Source of the DNA: Actinomycetaceae bacterium | GTDB lineage: Bacteria; Actinomycetota; Actinomycetes; Actinomycetales; Actinomycetaceae | NCBI GenBank assembly: GCA_030532515.1 | Contig: JAUNKY010000015.1 | Coordinates: 1 to 46,194 of the forward strand | Length of the DNA stretch: 46,194 bases | Reading direction: 5' to 3' | In this document: positions 1 through 8,223 of the stretch, one piece after another | Numbering within the stretch: the stretch's first letter is position 1 | How the letters are laid out: each line of letters opens with the position of its first letter | Notes under the pieces: generated by a model | What the model was told of the DNA's origin: nothing | The model's input: the letters and a program-made list of their open reading frames with translations, nothing else | Databases searched by the model: none | Made by a program: the position numbers and the translations under genes

Positions 1-2398
1 GGTCGGTTGCCTTTGCTGGCTTGCCAGCTTCAACGCCGGTGATTTCACCGGTTACTGGGGTGCCGTTGTCCTTCACACAAGAGTAGGTGAAGTCGAATGG
101 ACCAGCGTTTACGTTCGCATCCAGACCGGTTACGGTCTTCTTAACTGCGAATGGAGCAACTACCTTGGTGTAAACGTTTGCAAATTCTGCTACTGGAGTT
201 GGGGTACCAGCTGCGCCGATGGTTACGGTCTTTGGAGCTGGTCCTTGCAGTTCGTAGCCTTCGATTGGTGCTGGCTGGGTTTCACGAATAGTACATTCGT
301 AACCAACTGGTACGTTTACGTTGGAAGCGAATTCAGTGCCATTTGCTGGCACGTCGGTGATGTCACCAGTCAGTTCTGGCTGGTTGTCCTTCACACAGGT
401 GTAGGTGAAGTTGAAGCGGTATGGTTCTGGACGGTCTGGCAGACCGGTAACAGTCTTCTTGATAGAGAAGGTGCCCATATCCTTGGTGTACGCGTTGTTG
501 AAAACAACTTCCTTTGCAACGGTTTCAGAATCAACAGTTACCTGCTGTTCCTGTGGCATTTGCAAGGTGTAACCGGCAACTGCTGCTGGCTGTTCTTCAG
601 TAACGGTACATACAGAACCCAATGGGAATGCCTTGTCGGATTCTACTGCTTCGCCATTAGCGGTTACGCCTGCAATGCGACCCAGAACAGCTGGGTTATT
701 GTCCTTTACACAGGAGTAGCTGAATGCGAATGGGCCTGCCTGTACGCCAGCGTCCAAGCCGGTAACAGTCTTCTTTACCTTGAACTTGCCAACCTTCAGG
801 TTTGCCTTGTTGGTAATAGTTACCTGTGGCAAGTTACCATTTTCGCCAATCAGCATGAAAGTAGCGTTATTGTCGAAAGCAACGATTGGTTCAGCCCACT
901 TCAGGTCGCGAACTGCTTCAGAGATAGAAGCAAGATCTTCGTCAGCTGGGGTAATGAATACCTTGGTACCCTTTGGCAGCAACTTGCCTGGGTTCTGACC
1001 AGCTGCAAGACATACGGTGGTCTTACGGAAGTTGATGATGCAAGATGCCTTACCGGTCTTCTTGTCTGCATTCAGGGTACCTGGTGCAGTCCAATCCTGG
1101 TAAGCATCTGCTTCCAGTGGCAATTCGTAAGTGTAGTTGACGTTTACAGTGTGAGTATTTTCAATCAAACCTTCAGCAGCACCGAATACACGCTTTTCAA
1201 TTGCGAAGGTGCCGAAGCCTGGAACTGCCTGTGCAGTTGCCTTTGCAGAGTTACGGTACGCACGGTTCAACTGGAAAGAGTGGTTAGAACCTTCCAGATC
1301 AATGCGGTTGCTGTAAACAGTACCTTCCTGAATACCCTTAGGGTTCAACAGGTCAGTCTGGTAAGAAATGGAATAAGTGTATGAAGCGGAGAATGGACCC
1401 TTCACATTGATGGTTGCAATGTGTGGGGTTGCCTTGTTGAATTCCACGCTCAGTTCAAAAGAACCAATTTCTGCTGGGGTTTCACCAGTCTTATTGTCGT
1501 CTGCACCTGGGTTTGCAGAATCAATACGGTAGCTCTTGGCATTTGCTTCCAGCTTAACCGCGCGGAAAATCCAGTTTTCAGGATCGGCTGGAACAAGCTT
1601 GTCCGGATCAGTTGGATGTGGCTTGGTGCGGAATACCTGACCACCATCAATTTCTCCCTGTGCGTTCACCAGAGAGTCACGGAAAGTAACTACCTGGCTT
1701 GGATCATCGTAGTTAAAGGCGTCACCTAAATGCCCCTTCAAACGAATGCCACTCATGTAGATGGTATAGTCACCAAACTTCTGGCCTTCTTTAACTGAGG
1801 CTGCCTTATAAACCGATGCAGGAACGATTTCAGCCGCTTTAATCCCAACAGCACCATTTGGGCCAACTGGCAAAGTTACAGGTGTATCCTCACCATTAAC
1901 ACCAACGTTTACCTTAGGCTGGTCAGTACCCTTTTCTACGTTTACAGTAAGGGAGAGAGCCCCAGACCATTGTTCAAACCCACCAGCTTTGAGAGTGTCA
2001 ACATTAGGTCCAAAAGTACAGGTAACAACCTTCTTTTGAATATCACAAGTTGCTACTTCAGTGGAAACTCCATTTACTGGAATACTCATTGGTAGCTTTT
2101 TAACTTCAACGTTGTTAAAGAACTCGCCTAAGTTGATAACAAATTTATCACCAGAACCAAATCCTGATTTATTAGCTGCATCCCAGTTAAAGGCCAACAC
2201 AGCTTTAGCACCAATATTTAGCTGACGATTTGGAAAGTCAGTAATCCCATCGGTGTAAACTGCGGAAACCGGAGTAACCGTGATGTCTTGATCAGCCGCA
2301 ACAGCAGGGCTTCCTGACAACAGTGTGCCTCCTAAAAACAAGGTGGTGGCCACTGCCAGTACAGAGCGAAAGCGCTGCTTAAAGGAACGACTTAGCAT
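1..2398 (-). CDS. Secreted repeat surface protein, DUF5979-like, partial
   Basis: This is an open minus-strand frame running off the left window edge; 799 codons are visible without a stop. The N-terminus MLSRSFKQRFRS then a hydrophobic stretch and SGSPAVAADQ reads as a Sec signal peptide, cleaved after AVA (about residue 34). About 500 residues of adhesin-like sequence follow. From about residue 535 come three repeats of about 105 residues, each opening with KKTVTGL and carrying F.F.Y.CVKDN and a (V/E)CT(V/I)xE(T/E)QPA motif. They begin near 775, 461 and 143. The pattern matches my memory of the DUF5979 domain of actinobacterial surface proteins; no profile search was run. The C-terminus, where an LPxTG sorting signal would be expected, lies outside. 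ATG 2396-2398 is preferred over the adjacent ATG 2399-2401 because AAGGAG is only one base from the latter. The role is probably adhesion or cell-surface structure (inferred). Confidence 0.8.
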   Translation of the reverse strand, partial: MLSRSFKQRFRSVLAVATTLFLGGTLLSGSPAVAADQDITVTPVSAVYTDGITDFPNRQLNIGAKAVLAFNWDAANKSGFGSGDKFVINLGEFFNNVEVKKLPMSIPVNGVSTEVATCDIQKKVVTCTFGPNVDTLKAGGFEQWSGALSLTVNVEKGTDQPKVNVGVNGEDTPVTLPVGPNGAVGIKAAEIVPASVYKAASVKEGQKFGDYTIYMSGIRLKGHLGDAFNYDDPSQVVTFRDSLVNAQGEIDGGQVFRTKPHPTDPDKLVPADPENWIFRAVKLEANAKSYRIDSANPGADDNKTGETPAEIGSFELSVEFNKATPHIATINVKGPFSASYTYSISYQTDLLNPKGIQEGTVYSNRIDLEGSNHSFQLNRAYRNSAKATAQAVPGFGTFAIEKRVFGAAEGLIENTHTVNVNYTYELPLEADAYQDWTAPGTLNADKKTGKASCIINFRKTTVCLAAGQNPGKLLPKGTKVFITPADEDLASISEAVRDLKWAEPIVAFDNNATFMLIGENGNLPQVTITNKANLKVGKFKVKKTVTGLDAGVQAGPFAFSYSCVKDNNPAVLGRIAGVTANGEAVESDKAFPLGSVCTVTEEQPAAVAGYTLQMPQEQQVTVDSETVAKEVVFNNAYTKDMGTFSIKKTVTGLPDRPEPYRFNFTYTCVKDNQPELTGDITDVPANGTEFASNVNVPVGYECTIRETQPAPIEGYELQGPAPKTVTIGAAGTPTPVAEFANVYTKVVAPFAVKKTVTGLDANVNAGPFDFTYSCVKDNGTPVTGEITGVEAGKPAKATD

Positions 2399-2401
2399 CA
2401 T

Positions 2402-2815
2402 TCTCCTTATATTTTAAACTAGCAAATAACATAAAAGTCCGTCGAATGACGGTACCCCTATTTAGCAACTTTATAAAAGATATTTTCATATTGTCAATGG
2501 CTGGGGGATTATCTCACACTTAATTTTCCGTAAGATTTAGCCAAATTTTTATAAGATCACACCATATGTGACATTACAATATGGCACAGATATTAGGGGG
2601 CAGAATCTTAATACTCAATACTTTTTATAAATATTAATGAAACAAATGGCTTGAGGACAATCATTATAGACTCTTGTGATAGTTCTTCATTAACTTCTAA
2701 AGTGAATTATCCCGCAGACAACCCCATGTTAAATCGTCCCCCTTAACACGGTCGTTCCTAAAGCCTTTATTAACAAACTCAGTTTGATCTACAATCCATA
2801 ACGTAAAATCACAGT
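2402..2815. other. AT-rich intergenic gap between divergent genes
   Basis: No convincing gene is visible here. It separates the minus-strand surface protein from the plus-strand ankyrin-like gene and must carry both promoters. The surface-protein end has AAGGAG at about 2403-2408 (minus strand). A small inverted repeat, CCGTC-GAAT-GACGG, lies at 2439-2452 and could be an operator or an mRNA leader hairpin. The segment is visibly richer in A and T than the flanking genes. I see no RNA gene in it. Confidence 0.6.
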
Positions 2816-2816
2816 A
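2784..2816 (+). promoter_or_regulatory. Candidate leaderless promoter of the ankyrin-like gene
   Basis: TAAAAT (2804-2809) ends six bases before the ATG at 2816, and no Shine-Dalgarno sequence lies in front of that ATG. A start of transcription at or next to the A of ATG would give a leaderless mRNA, which is common in actinobacteria. TTGATC (2784-2789) is the nearest -35-like hexamer, but its 14-base spacing is short. Confidence 0.4.
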
Positions 2817-3457
2817 TGGAACTATGCTCTTTTATTCGGCGGGCAGATACCCCGGAACTTCAAGCAGCCCTGACCCTTATCAACGCCTGCTACGCAGACG
2901 ACGTTGAACTGGTTGAAAAACTACTCAAAAGCAACATAGATCCAAACCTAGCTGACCCCTGCTTATTCGAATCTCCAACCGGAACCTACTACCGTGGTCT
3001 GGGTGACCTGCTCATCAAACGCAATCAAGTTGCCTGCTTAAATCTGCTATTAGACCACGGCTTATCCCCAAATACGATGTACGCAGCTTACCACGTCGAC
3101 GAATTCCTCATAGAGCTAGCCATTAGCCTTGATCGACGTGACTGTTTCAAAGCCCTTTTAGAATATGGTGCGGCTCCTGATGTAGGCACTTATGACTCTG
3201 ATAGTTCCATCAGGTTAGCCCTGAGCAAACCAGATACTTTCTGGGGTAGAGAACTTGTCAAACACGGAGCCTACCCAATGCCTTTCATGAAGAAAGCACT
3301 CGCAACAAAAGATACCGACCTGATTAGATTTCTCTTAGCTCACGGTGGAAAGATCCCCTGGCGTTACCGCCTGCTAGGTATCTATAACCCCAAGTTCTTA
3401 GTCGCTGCCCTAACCTTAATCACCGCCGGCATCTTTGCCCTCTATTACATAAAGTAA
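2816..3457 (+). CDS. Ankyrin-repeat-like, tail-anchored protein
   Basis: The protein has 213 residues. Residues 1-180 look like divergent ankyrin repeats: helix pairs ending in phrases such as LVEKLLKSNIDPNLADP, CLNLLLDHGLSPN, CFKALLEYGAAPD and LIRFLLAHGGKIP. The last 25 residues form one hydrophobic helix, KFLVAALTLITAGIFALYY, ending in a lysine, so the repeat domain probably faces the cytoplasm on a C-terminal anchor. Ankyrin folds bind proteins; the partner is unknown. There is no signal peptide. It stands alone between the surface protein (divergent) and the kinase gene (convergent). The start is the first ATG in frame, with no SD but a good -10-like box just upstream. No gene name can be justified. 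Confidence 0.7.
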   Translation: MELCSFIRRADTPELQAALTLINACYADDVELVEKLLKSNIDPNLADPCLFESPTGTYYRGLGDLLIKRNQVACLNLLLDHGLSPNTMYAAYHVDEFLIELAISLDRRDCFKALLEYGAAPDVGTYDSDSSIRLALSKPDTFWGRELVKHGAYPMPFMKKALATKDTDLIRFLLAHGGKIPWRYRLLGIYNPKFLVAALTLITAGIFALYYIK

Positions 3458-3499
3458 CCGCCCTCGAGGAAAGCAAACTGCCAACCCCGCGGGCGGTTA
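3455..3499. terminator. Candidate bidirectional terminator between convergent genes
   Basis: The arms TAACCGCCC (3455-3463) and GGGCGGTTA (3491-3499) are perfect complements with a 27-base loop. They sit between the ends of the ankyrin-like gene and the kinase gene. There is no strong T run on either side, so efficient intrinsic termination is uncertain. Confidence 0.4.
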
Positions 3500-3516
3500 A
3501 GACGAAAACTTAAAAA

Positions 3517-4332
3517 TCAGTCTTCCAAAATACCCTGTTGCCATAAGGTAGCGTGTGGGTGATGAGTTTCCAAACGGCGTTGAATACCCGCGGTAACAAT
3601 CTCTTTCGCGGTTTCCACCGCGGTTTCAACGGAAGCACCCTTCGCCAGTTCAGCGGTAATCGCAGCTGCTAAAGTACAGCCTGCGCCACCTACGCGTTCT
3701 TCGCCAACCTTTGGGCGGGCAAAACGGGTTGCCTTTTCGCCATCCCACAAGATATCAACTGCTTCAGAACCAGGCAGTTCCACCCCGCCCTTAGCGATTA
3801 CATACTTTGGACCCAGTTCACCGATTTTCTTAGCAGCTTCAACCAAATCAGCTTCGGTCTCTACCTTCATCCCCGAAAGAGCTTCAGTTTCAAAAAGGTT
3901 CGGGGTAACTACGGTAGCCAGAGGCAAAACCTTAGTCTTCAAAGCCTGGTCAACGTCATACGCTGCCCCCGCTTCCTGTCCCTTACAGATCAAAACTGGG
4001 TCCAAAACAACGTTCTTCCAAGCTTGCTTCTGTAGGGCTTCAGCTACCGCATCAATGGTAGGAACGGTACCCAACATACCGATTTTTACAGTATCAACAT
4101 CGTGACAAGCGGTAGCCGCCTGAATCTGATCGTGAATTACCGTAGGATCGACTGGAACGAAACGGTGGTTCCAGTTGTTTTCTGGGTCAAATGACACAAT
4201 ACAAGTGAGCGACCCCATCCCGTAAACACCCTGCTGATGGAAAGTCTTCAAGTCTACCTGGATGCCGGCTCCACCGGTGGATTCACTACCGGCGATCACC
4301 AGGGCTACCGGAGGGCGCTTTACTTCAGTCAT
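3517..4332 (-). CDS. pdxK: Dual-cysteine pyridoxal / hydroxymethylpyrimidine kinase (PdxK/ThiD family)
   Basis: This is a 271-residue ribokinase-fold protein. Residues 14-28 (AGSESTGGAGIQVDL) match the substrate-loop signature of ThiD/PdxK kinases. DPVLICKGQ (111-119) is in the lid position and GGAGCTLAAA (215-224) is the anion hole. Classical ThiD kinases usually read GTGCTL without a lid cysteine. Here Cys116 and Cys219 give the two-cysteine pattern known from Staphylococcus and Bacillus PdxK (CCUR type), which phosphorylates pyridoxal through a hemithioacetal as well as HMP. No TPP riboswitch is recognisable upstream, which fits vitamin B6 salvage better than thiamine synthesis. AGGAGT five bases before the ATG supports the start. 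It lies 136 bp downstream of dnaB on the same strand. ThiD activity remains possible. Confidence 0.85.
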   Translation of the reverse strand: MTEVKRPPVALVIAGSESTGGAGIQVDLKTFHQQGVYGMGSLTCIVSFDPENNWNHRFVPVDPTVIHDQIQAATACHDVDTVKIGMLGTVPTIDAVAEALQKQAWKNVVLDPVLICKGQEAGAAYDVDQALKTKVLPLATVVTPNLFETEALSGMKVETEADLVEAAKKIGELGPKYVIAKGGVELPGSEAVDILWDGEKATRFARPKVGEERVGGAGCTLAAAITAELAKGASVETAVETAKEIVTAGIQRRLETHHPHATLWQQGILED

Positions 4333-4468
4333 TTTTACTCCTATCCATATTGAAATGTCGTGTATCTAGCCTAGCCGATTAACCGCGAGCGGTCACGCGC
4401 TGTCCAGCGAAACGTGTTGACAAAGACATTCTGTAGGAAGAAGCCACCCGTTTCTAAGCGAAAATAAC

Positions 4469-5809
4469 TCAGCCCTGCTGACGCGCCAAATCGGAAAAAC
4501 GCGCGTAATGCCCTTGGAAAGCTACTGGCAAAGTAGCCGTTTCACCGTTACGATGCTTCGCCACGATAATGTCAGCTTCCCCGGCGCGATCTTCCTTATT
4601 GTAGTAATCCGGGCGGTGCAGCAAGATAATCACGTCGGCATCCTGTTCCAAGGAACCGGATTCACGCAAGTCCGCAATCATCGGCTTTTTATCGGTACGC
4701 TGTTCCGGACCACGGTTTAGCTGCGCCACTGCCACCACTGGCACTTCCAGCTCTTTTGCAAGAAGCTTCAAGGAACGAGAAAACTCAGAAACTTCCTGCT
4801 GGCGGGATTCAACTTTCTTCCCCGAAGTCATCAGCTGCAGGTAGTCGATTACTACCAGGCTTAACCCCACCTGCTGTTTGAGGCGTCGGCACTTTGAGCG
4901 AATTTCGTTCATCGCCATGTTAGGTGAGTCGTCAATATAAAGTGGGGCTTCAGACAGGCGCCCTAGGGAAGCGGTAATCCGACTCCAGTCTTTATTCGAC
5001 AACTTGCCGCGGCGCATGTTGCCAAATAACACGCCGGCTTCGGCTGCCAACAGACGCATCCCGATTTCCGAACGCGACATTTCCAAGCTGAAAATAACTG
5101 CCGGTTGCTTATGGGTAATCGCAGCCGAACGCAGGAAGTTCATTGCCAACGTGGATTTACCCATTGCTGGGCGGGCGGCCACGATAATCATCTGCCCCGG
5201 TTGTAAACCGGTAGTCAGATGGTCTAAATCGATCAAGCCGGTGGGTAGGCCCTTGGCGGGACCGCCGTTTGCTTCAATTTCTTCCAGTTCCTGCACCAGT
5301 GGGTCGGTTAGAGAACTTAAAGATACGTAGTCTGACCGGCTGCGGTCTTCAGCTACCATCATCACTTCGGCTTGGGCGGCATCGACAATGTCGTCTACTT
5401 CAGTTCCGTCGGTGGCGTAGCCTAGTTGCACAATGCGGGTGCCGGCATCTACCAGGCGACGCAAGATGGCGCGTTCTGCGACGATCCGCGCATAGTAGTT
5501 TGCCGACGCGGCGGTGGGCACTGAGGAAATCAGAGAGTATAGGTAATCTCGGCCGCCGATAGTCGTTAGTTTGCCGCTGGTTTGAAGGGCGTCCGCTACG
5601 GTAATTGCATCTGCAGGCTCTCCTTCAGAATGCAGTTCCATGATGGTGTTGTGAATGGTCTCGTGTTTAGGCAGGTAGTAGTCTCTGCCTTTGAGAATTT
5701 CGGCAACTTCGTCAATGGCTTTTTTAGAGAGCATCATTGACCCAAGTACTGACTGTTCCGCTTCTAAATCTTGCGGGGGCAGTCGATCAAATCCAGTGGG
5801 GTCAGCCAT
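4469..5809 (-). CDS. dnaB: Replicative DNA helicase DnaB
   Basis: The 446 residues match the normal family length, so no intein is present. Residues 1-155 are the DnaB N-terminal helical domain, starting at PPQDLEAEQSVLGSMML. The RecA-like domain carries Walker A AARPAMGKST (211-220), Walker B VVIDYLQLM (around 320), and the conserved blocks GKLSNKDW and SLEQDADVIILLHR. DnaB is the hexameric helicase loaded at the origin by DnaA and the loader. Translation starts at ATG 5807-5809; the nearest SD-like AAGGG is about 14 bases away, so the initiation signal is weak. Its upstream gap is unusually rich in DnaA boxes, suggesting that DnaA may control dnaB or use this segment directly (inference). 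Confidence 0.97.
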   Translation of the reverse strand: MADPTGFDRLPPQDLEAEQSVLGSMMLSKKAIDEVAEILKGRDYYLPKHETIHNTIMELHSEGEPADAITVADALQTSGKLTTIGGRDYLYSLISSVPTAASANYYARIVAERAILRRLVDAGTRIVQLGYATDGTEVDDIVDAAQAEVMMVAEDRSRSDYVSLSSLTDPLVQELEEIEANGGPAKGLPTGLIDLDHLTTGLQPGQMIIVAARPAMGKSTLAMNFLRSAAITHKQPAVIFSLEMSRSEIGMRLLAAEAGVLFGNMRRGKLSNKDWSRITASLGRLSEAPLYIDDSPNMAMNEIRSKCRRLKQQVGLSLVVIDYLQLMTSGKKVESRQQEVSEFSRSLKLLAKELEVPVVAVAQLNRGPEQRTDKKPMIADLRESGSLEQDADVIILLHRPDYYNKEDRAGEADIIVAKHRNGETATLPVAFQGHYARFSDLARQQG

Positions 5810-6254
5810 TTCGCGTTTTCACACCCTTAGGTTGCGGTAAATAGCTGTTGGTTGTCAGTACCTGTCGGCTACTTTTTTGCCTTGTTTTTTGGATAATTCC
5901 GCGCTTTTTGGGAAGTTATCCCAAGGGTTTTCCACAGCTATTTTAGAGTTTTGCCAAGTTTCTTATCTGTAGGCAGAATACCCTGGATTTGTCAATCTTA
6001 ATAGCCGAGTTTAAACCTTCAATGTGGATAACTTAGAGAATTCCTGTGGATATCGTGGGAAATCCTGTGAATTGCTGTGGATAAATTGTGATTTCACATA
6101 TTTCTAACAAAGTCCCCAGAACTCTCATTTGGCTTAAAATCGCGGTATAGTTACCCACAGATTCATTCACAGACTGTGGATAAAAACTACAACTGTGAAT
6201 TAGTGGATAACACCCTAATGGTATAGACAACCTTAAAGCGGAACTTAAAACTTT
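5810..6254. promoter_or_regulatory. DnaA-box cluster between dnaB and the MATE gene
   Basis: No gene is present. Three perfect DnaA boxes (TTATCCACA or complement) lie at 6023-6031, 6076-6084 and 6175-6183. One-mismatch boxes lie at 5888-5896 (TTTGGATAA), 5928-5936 (TTTTCCACA), 6045-6053 (TGTGGATAT), 6151-6159 (TTACCCACA) and 6202-6210 (AGTGGATAA). Two-mismatch versions lie at 5916-5924, 6163-6171 and 6194-6202. Most of the clear boxes from 6023 onward point the same way. The segment is AT-rich and also holds the divergent promoters of dnaB and the MATE gene. It is denser in boxes than either gap next to dnaA. Confidence 0.75.
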
Positions 6255-7679
6255 ATGACTGCAGCAGCCCCCGAGCCACCGGACACCCCTAACCGGCCGG
6301 ACGCTTCCGACCCACCGGCCCCTGCCCTTTCCAACGAACCGGAAGCCTCGGTCACTAAGCAAATCCTCAGCCTGGCCCTGCCGGCGCTGGGCACCTTAAT
6401 TGCGCAGCCACTGCTCACTACCATCGACTCCGCCATGGTAGGGCATTTAGGCACCGCCCCTTTAGCGGGCCTGGCCATTAGCTCCACCATCTTAATGACC
6501 ACCTTCGGGCTGTTCATCTTCCTGGCTTACTCCACCACCTCGATCACCGCGAAGCATTTCGGAGCCGGCCAACTTAAAGCCGGCTTGCAAGCCGGTTTAG
6601 ACGCCCTCTGGTTAGCTCTCTTCTGCGGCGTGGGAGCCACCCTTTTCCTGCTGCTATTTGGTCCGCAACTGATCGGACTTTTAGGCACCAGCGCCGCCGC
6701 CCTGCCCCACGCTACCGCCTACCTGCAGTTTGCCGCCCCCGGCCTAATCGGGATGCTCATTTCTTTAGCCGCCACCGGAACTTTGCGCGGACTGTTAGAT
6801 ACCCGCACTCCCCTGATTGTTGCCACTGTGGGAGCCGGTGCCAACGCCATTCTTAACGCGATTTTAATCTTCGGACTCAACTTGGGAATTACCGGTTCTG
6901 CCATTGGTACAGCTGTCACTGAAATCTGCATGGGGGCTTTCTTAGCCTACAAAGTGCTCCAAGCCTGCCGCGCGCACCAAGTTCGCGCCGTAGCGAACTT
7001 TAGTGGCATTTTCAAAGCCTCACGCACCGGAGCACCGCTGATTATCCGCACCCTTTCCATGCGCATTTGCCTTCTATTCACTGTTATCACCCTGGCTCAT
7101 GCCGGTGACTTGGCGGTGGCTGGCAATCAGATTGTGGCAACTATTTGGGGATTCGCAGTCTTTTCGTTAGACGCTTTAGCTATCGCCGCCCAAGCGCTGG
7201 TAGGTCGCAGCTTGGGCGCGCAGGATGCGGTGCGCACGCAACAGCTGCTGGGCATCCTGACTCGGTGGGGCATTGTTGCCGGAGCAATTCTGGGGGTAGT
7301 TGTAGCTGCCAGTGCCCCGCTTCTGCCGCTGCTGTTCACCGCTGATCTCCCGTTGCAGCAGGTGGCTACTGTGGGTCTTTGGTATTCCGCGCCTTTCTAC
7401 CTGCTGGCTGGGTACGTGTTCATCCTCGATGGGGTTTTGATCGGCGCCGGAGATAACCGTTACCTGGCATTTGCGGCCACGTTAGTTATGTTCGTATTCT
7501 TACCTGCCCTGTGGGTTTACGAAAAGTTTTTCCTCGAGGGCGGCGGACAAAACATTTCAGTTCAAAGCAGCGCCCTCGGAATTATCTGGCTGCTATTTGG
7601 GGTCTTCTTTATGGGTGGGCGCGCTGCCACCTTGTTTTGGCGCACTCGCAACGCCGCTTGGCAGCGGGTTGCCAACTGA
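6255..7679 (+). CDS. MATE-family multidrug/metabolite exporter
   Basis: The protein has 474 residues. A Pro/Ala-rich cytoplasmic N-terminus (1-34) is followed by about 12 hydrophobic helices. ILSLALPALGTLIAQPLLTTIDSAMVGHLG (36-65) is the typical first helix pair of MATE transporters, and the matching second half begins around residue 255. It most resembles the DinF-like branch. These are cation-coupled exporters; the substrate cannot be read. The ATG at 6255 has no good SD. It faces away from dnaB across the DnaA-box cluster. The start of the gene is C-rich on the coding strand, while the later half is G-rich. Confidence 0.9.
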   Translation: MTAAAPEPPDTPNRPDASDPPAPALSNEPEASVTKQILSLALPALGTLIAQPLLTTIDSAMVGHLGTAPLAGLAISSTILMTTFGLFIFLAYSTTSITAKHFGAGQLKAGLQAGLDALWLALFCGVGATLFLLLFGPQLIGLLGTSAAALPHATAYLQFAAPGLIGMLISLAATGTLRGLLDTRTPLIVATVGAGANAILNAILIFGLNLGITGSAIGTAVTEICMGAFLAYKVLQACRAHQVRAVANFSGIFKASRTGAPLIIRTLSMRICLLFTVITLAHAGDLAVAGNQIVATIWGFAVFSLDALAIAAQALVGRSLGAQDAVRTQQLLGILTRWGIVAGAILGVVVAASAPLLPLLFTADLPLQQVATVGLWYSAPFYLLAGYVFILDGVLIGAGDNRYLAFAATLVMFVFLPALWVYEKFFLEGGGQNISVQSSALGIIWLLFGVFFMGGRAATLFWRTRNAAWQRVAN

Positions 7680-7898
7680 AGAAACCGCGTGATTTCAGGC
7701 GGATTTAGTAAGCAAGGTCGCTAAAGCTAACGCTAGCTAATAGGGCCGTAATAGGTTAAGATGGTTAGTTGATTGACCTATCTTAATACGGGTTTCTGCC
7801 ATCAGAGATTTGGTTGAGATATCAAGGGAAATCAATCGCATATCCCTCCTGTCACGGACCGTCCGTGACCGATTTAGTCCAAAGGAGGTGGGGAAATA
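7680..7898 (+). promoter_or_regulatory. Leader of the rpsF operon with a candidate S6:S18 autoregulatory hairpin
   Basis: Just before rpsF, GTCACGG (7851-7857) and CCGTGAC (7863-7869) form a 7-bp stem around the loop ACCGT. The 9-base arms are fully complementary. Bacterial rpsF leaders often carry a hairpin bound by the S6:S18 pair, with a CCG element; this hairpin has the right place and a CCG in its loop, but the match was judged by eye. AAAGGAGGTG (7881-7890) is a near-perfect ribosome binding site. TTGACC (7773-7778) lies in a promoter-like stretch, and TTAAGAT (7756-7762) / ATCTTAA (7780-7786) form a second short inverted repeat. Confidence 0.4.
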
Positions 7899-8186
7899 AT
7901 GCGTGCTTACGAACTAATGGTGATCTTCAATCCCACCGTTGACGAACGCACCGTCGCTCCCTCAATGGAAAAGCTGTTGGCTCTGGTAACCGAAGCTGGC
8001 GGCACCGTTGAGAATGTAGACGTATGGGGCAAGCGTCGCTTGGCATACGAAATTCAGAAGCAGTCTGAAGGTATTTACGTACTGGTTCACATGACCACTA
8101 CTTCCGATGTTGCACTGGAAATCAACCGTCAGCTGACCCTGAACGAATCCGTAATGCGCACCAAGCTGCTGCGCAACGACGCCTGA
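7899..8186 (+). CDS. rpsF: 30S ribosomal protein S6
   Basis: The 95 residues are of typical length. MRAYELMVIFNPTVDERTV and the central WGKRRLAYEIQKQSEGIYVL are S6 hallmarks. It binds the central domain of 16S rRNA with S18, which is encoded two genes downstream. The strong SD AAAGGAGGTG and the hairpin in front suggest high and autoregulated expression. It is the first gene of rpsF-ssb-rpsR-rplI, the usual order in actinobacteria. Confidence 0.98.
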   Translation: MRAYELMVIFNPTVDERTVAPSMEKLLALVTEAGGTVENVDVWGKRRLAYEIQKQSEGIYVLVHMTTTSDVALEINRQLTLNESVMRTKLLRNDA

Positions 8187-8223
8187 CATTAGCCTTTCCC
8201 CGCAAGAAATCTAAGGAGTAAAG

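Noticed and set aside
245..1384. Plus-strand open frame of 379 codons opposite the surface protein
   Set aside because: Its residues are rich in Trp and Cys and it mirrors the repeated minus-strand gene, which has a signal peptide and conserved repeats. It is an antisense shadow.
4333..4468. TPP riboswitch upstream of the kinase gene
   Set aside because: The conserved CTGAG and ACCTGA elements of the thi-box are not present on the minus strand here.
4469..5809. Intein in dnaB
   Set aside because: Length is 446 residues and Walker A and B blocks are continuous, so there is no insertion.
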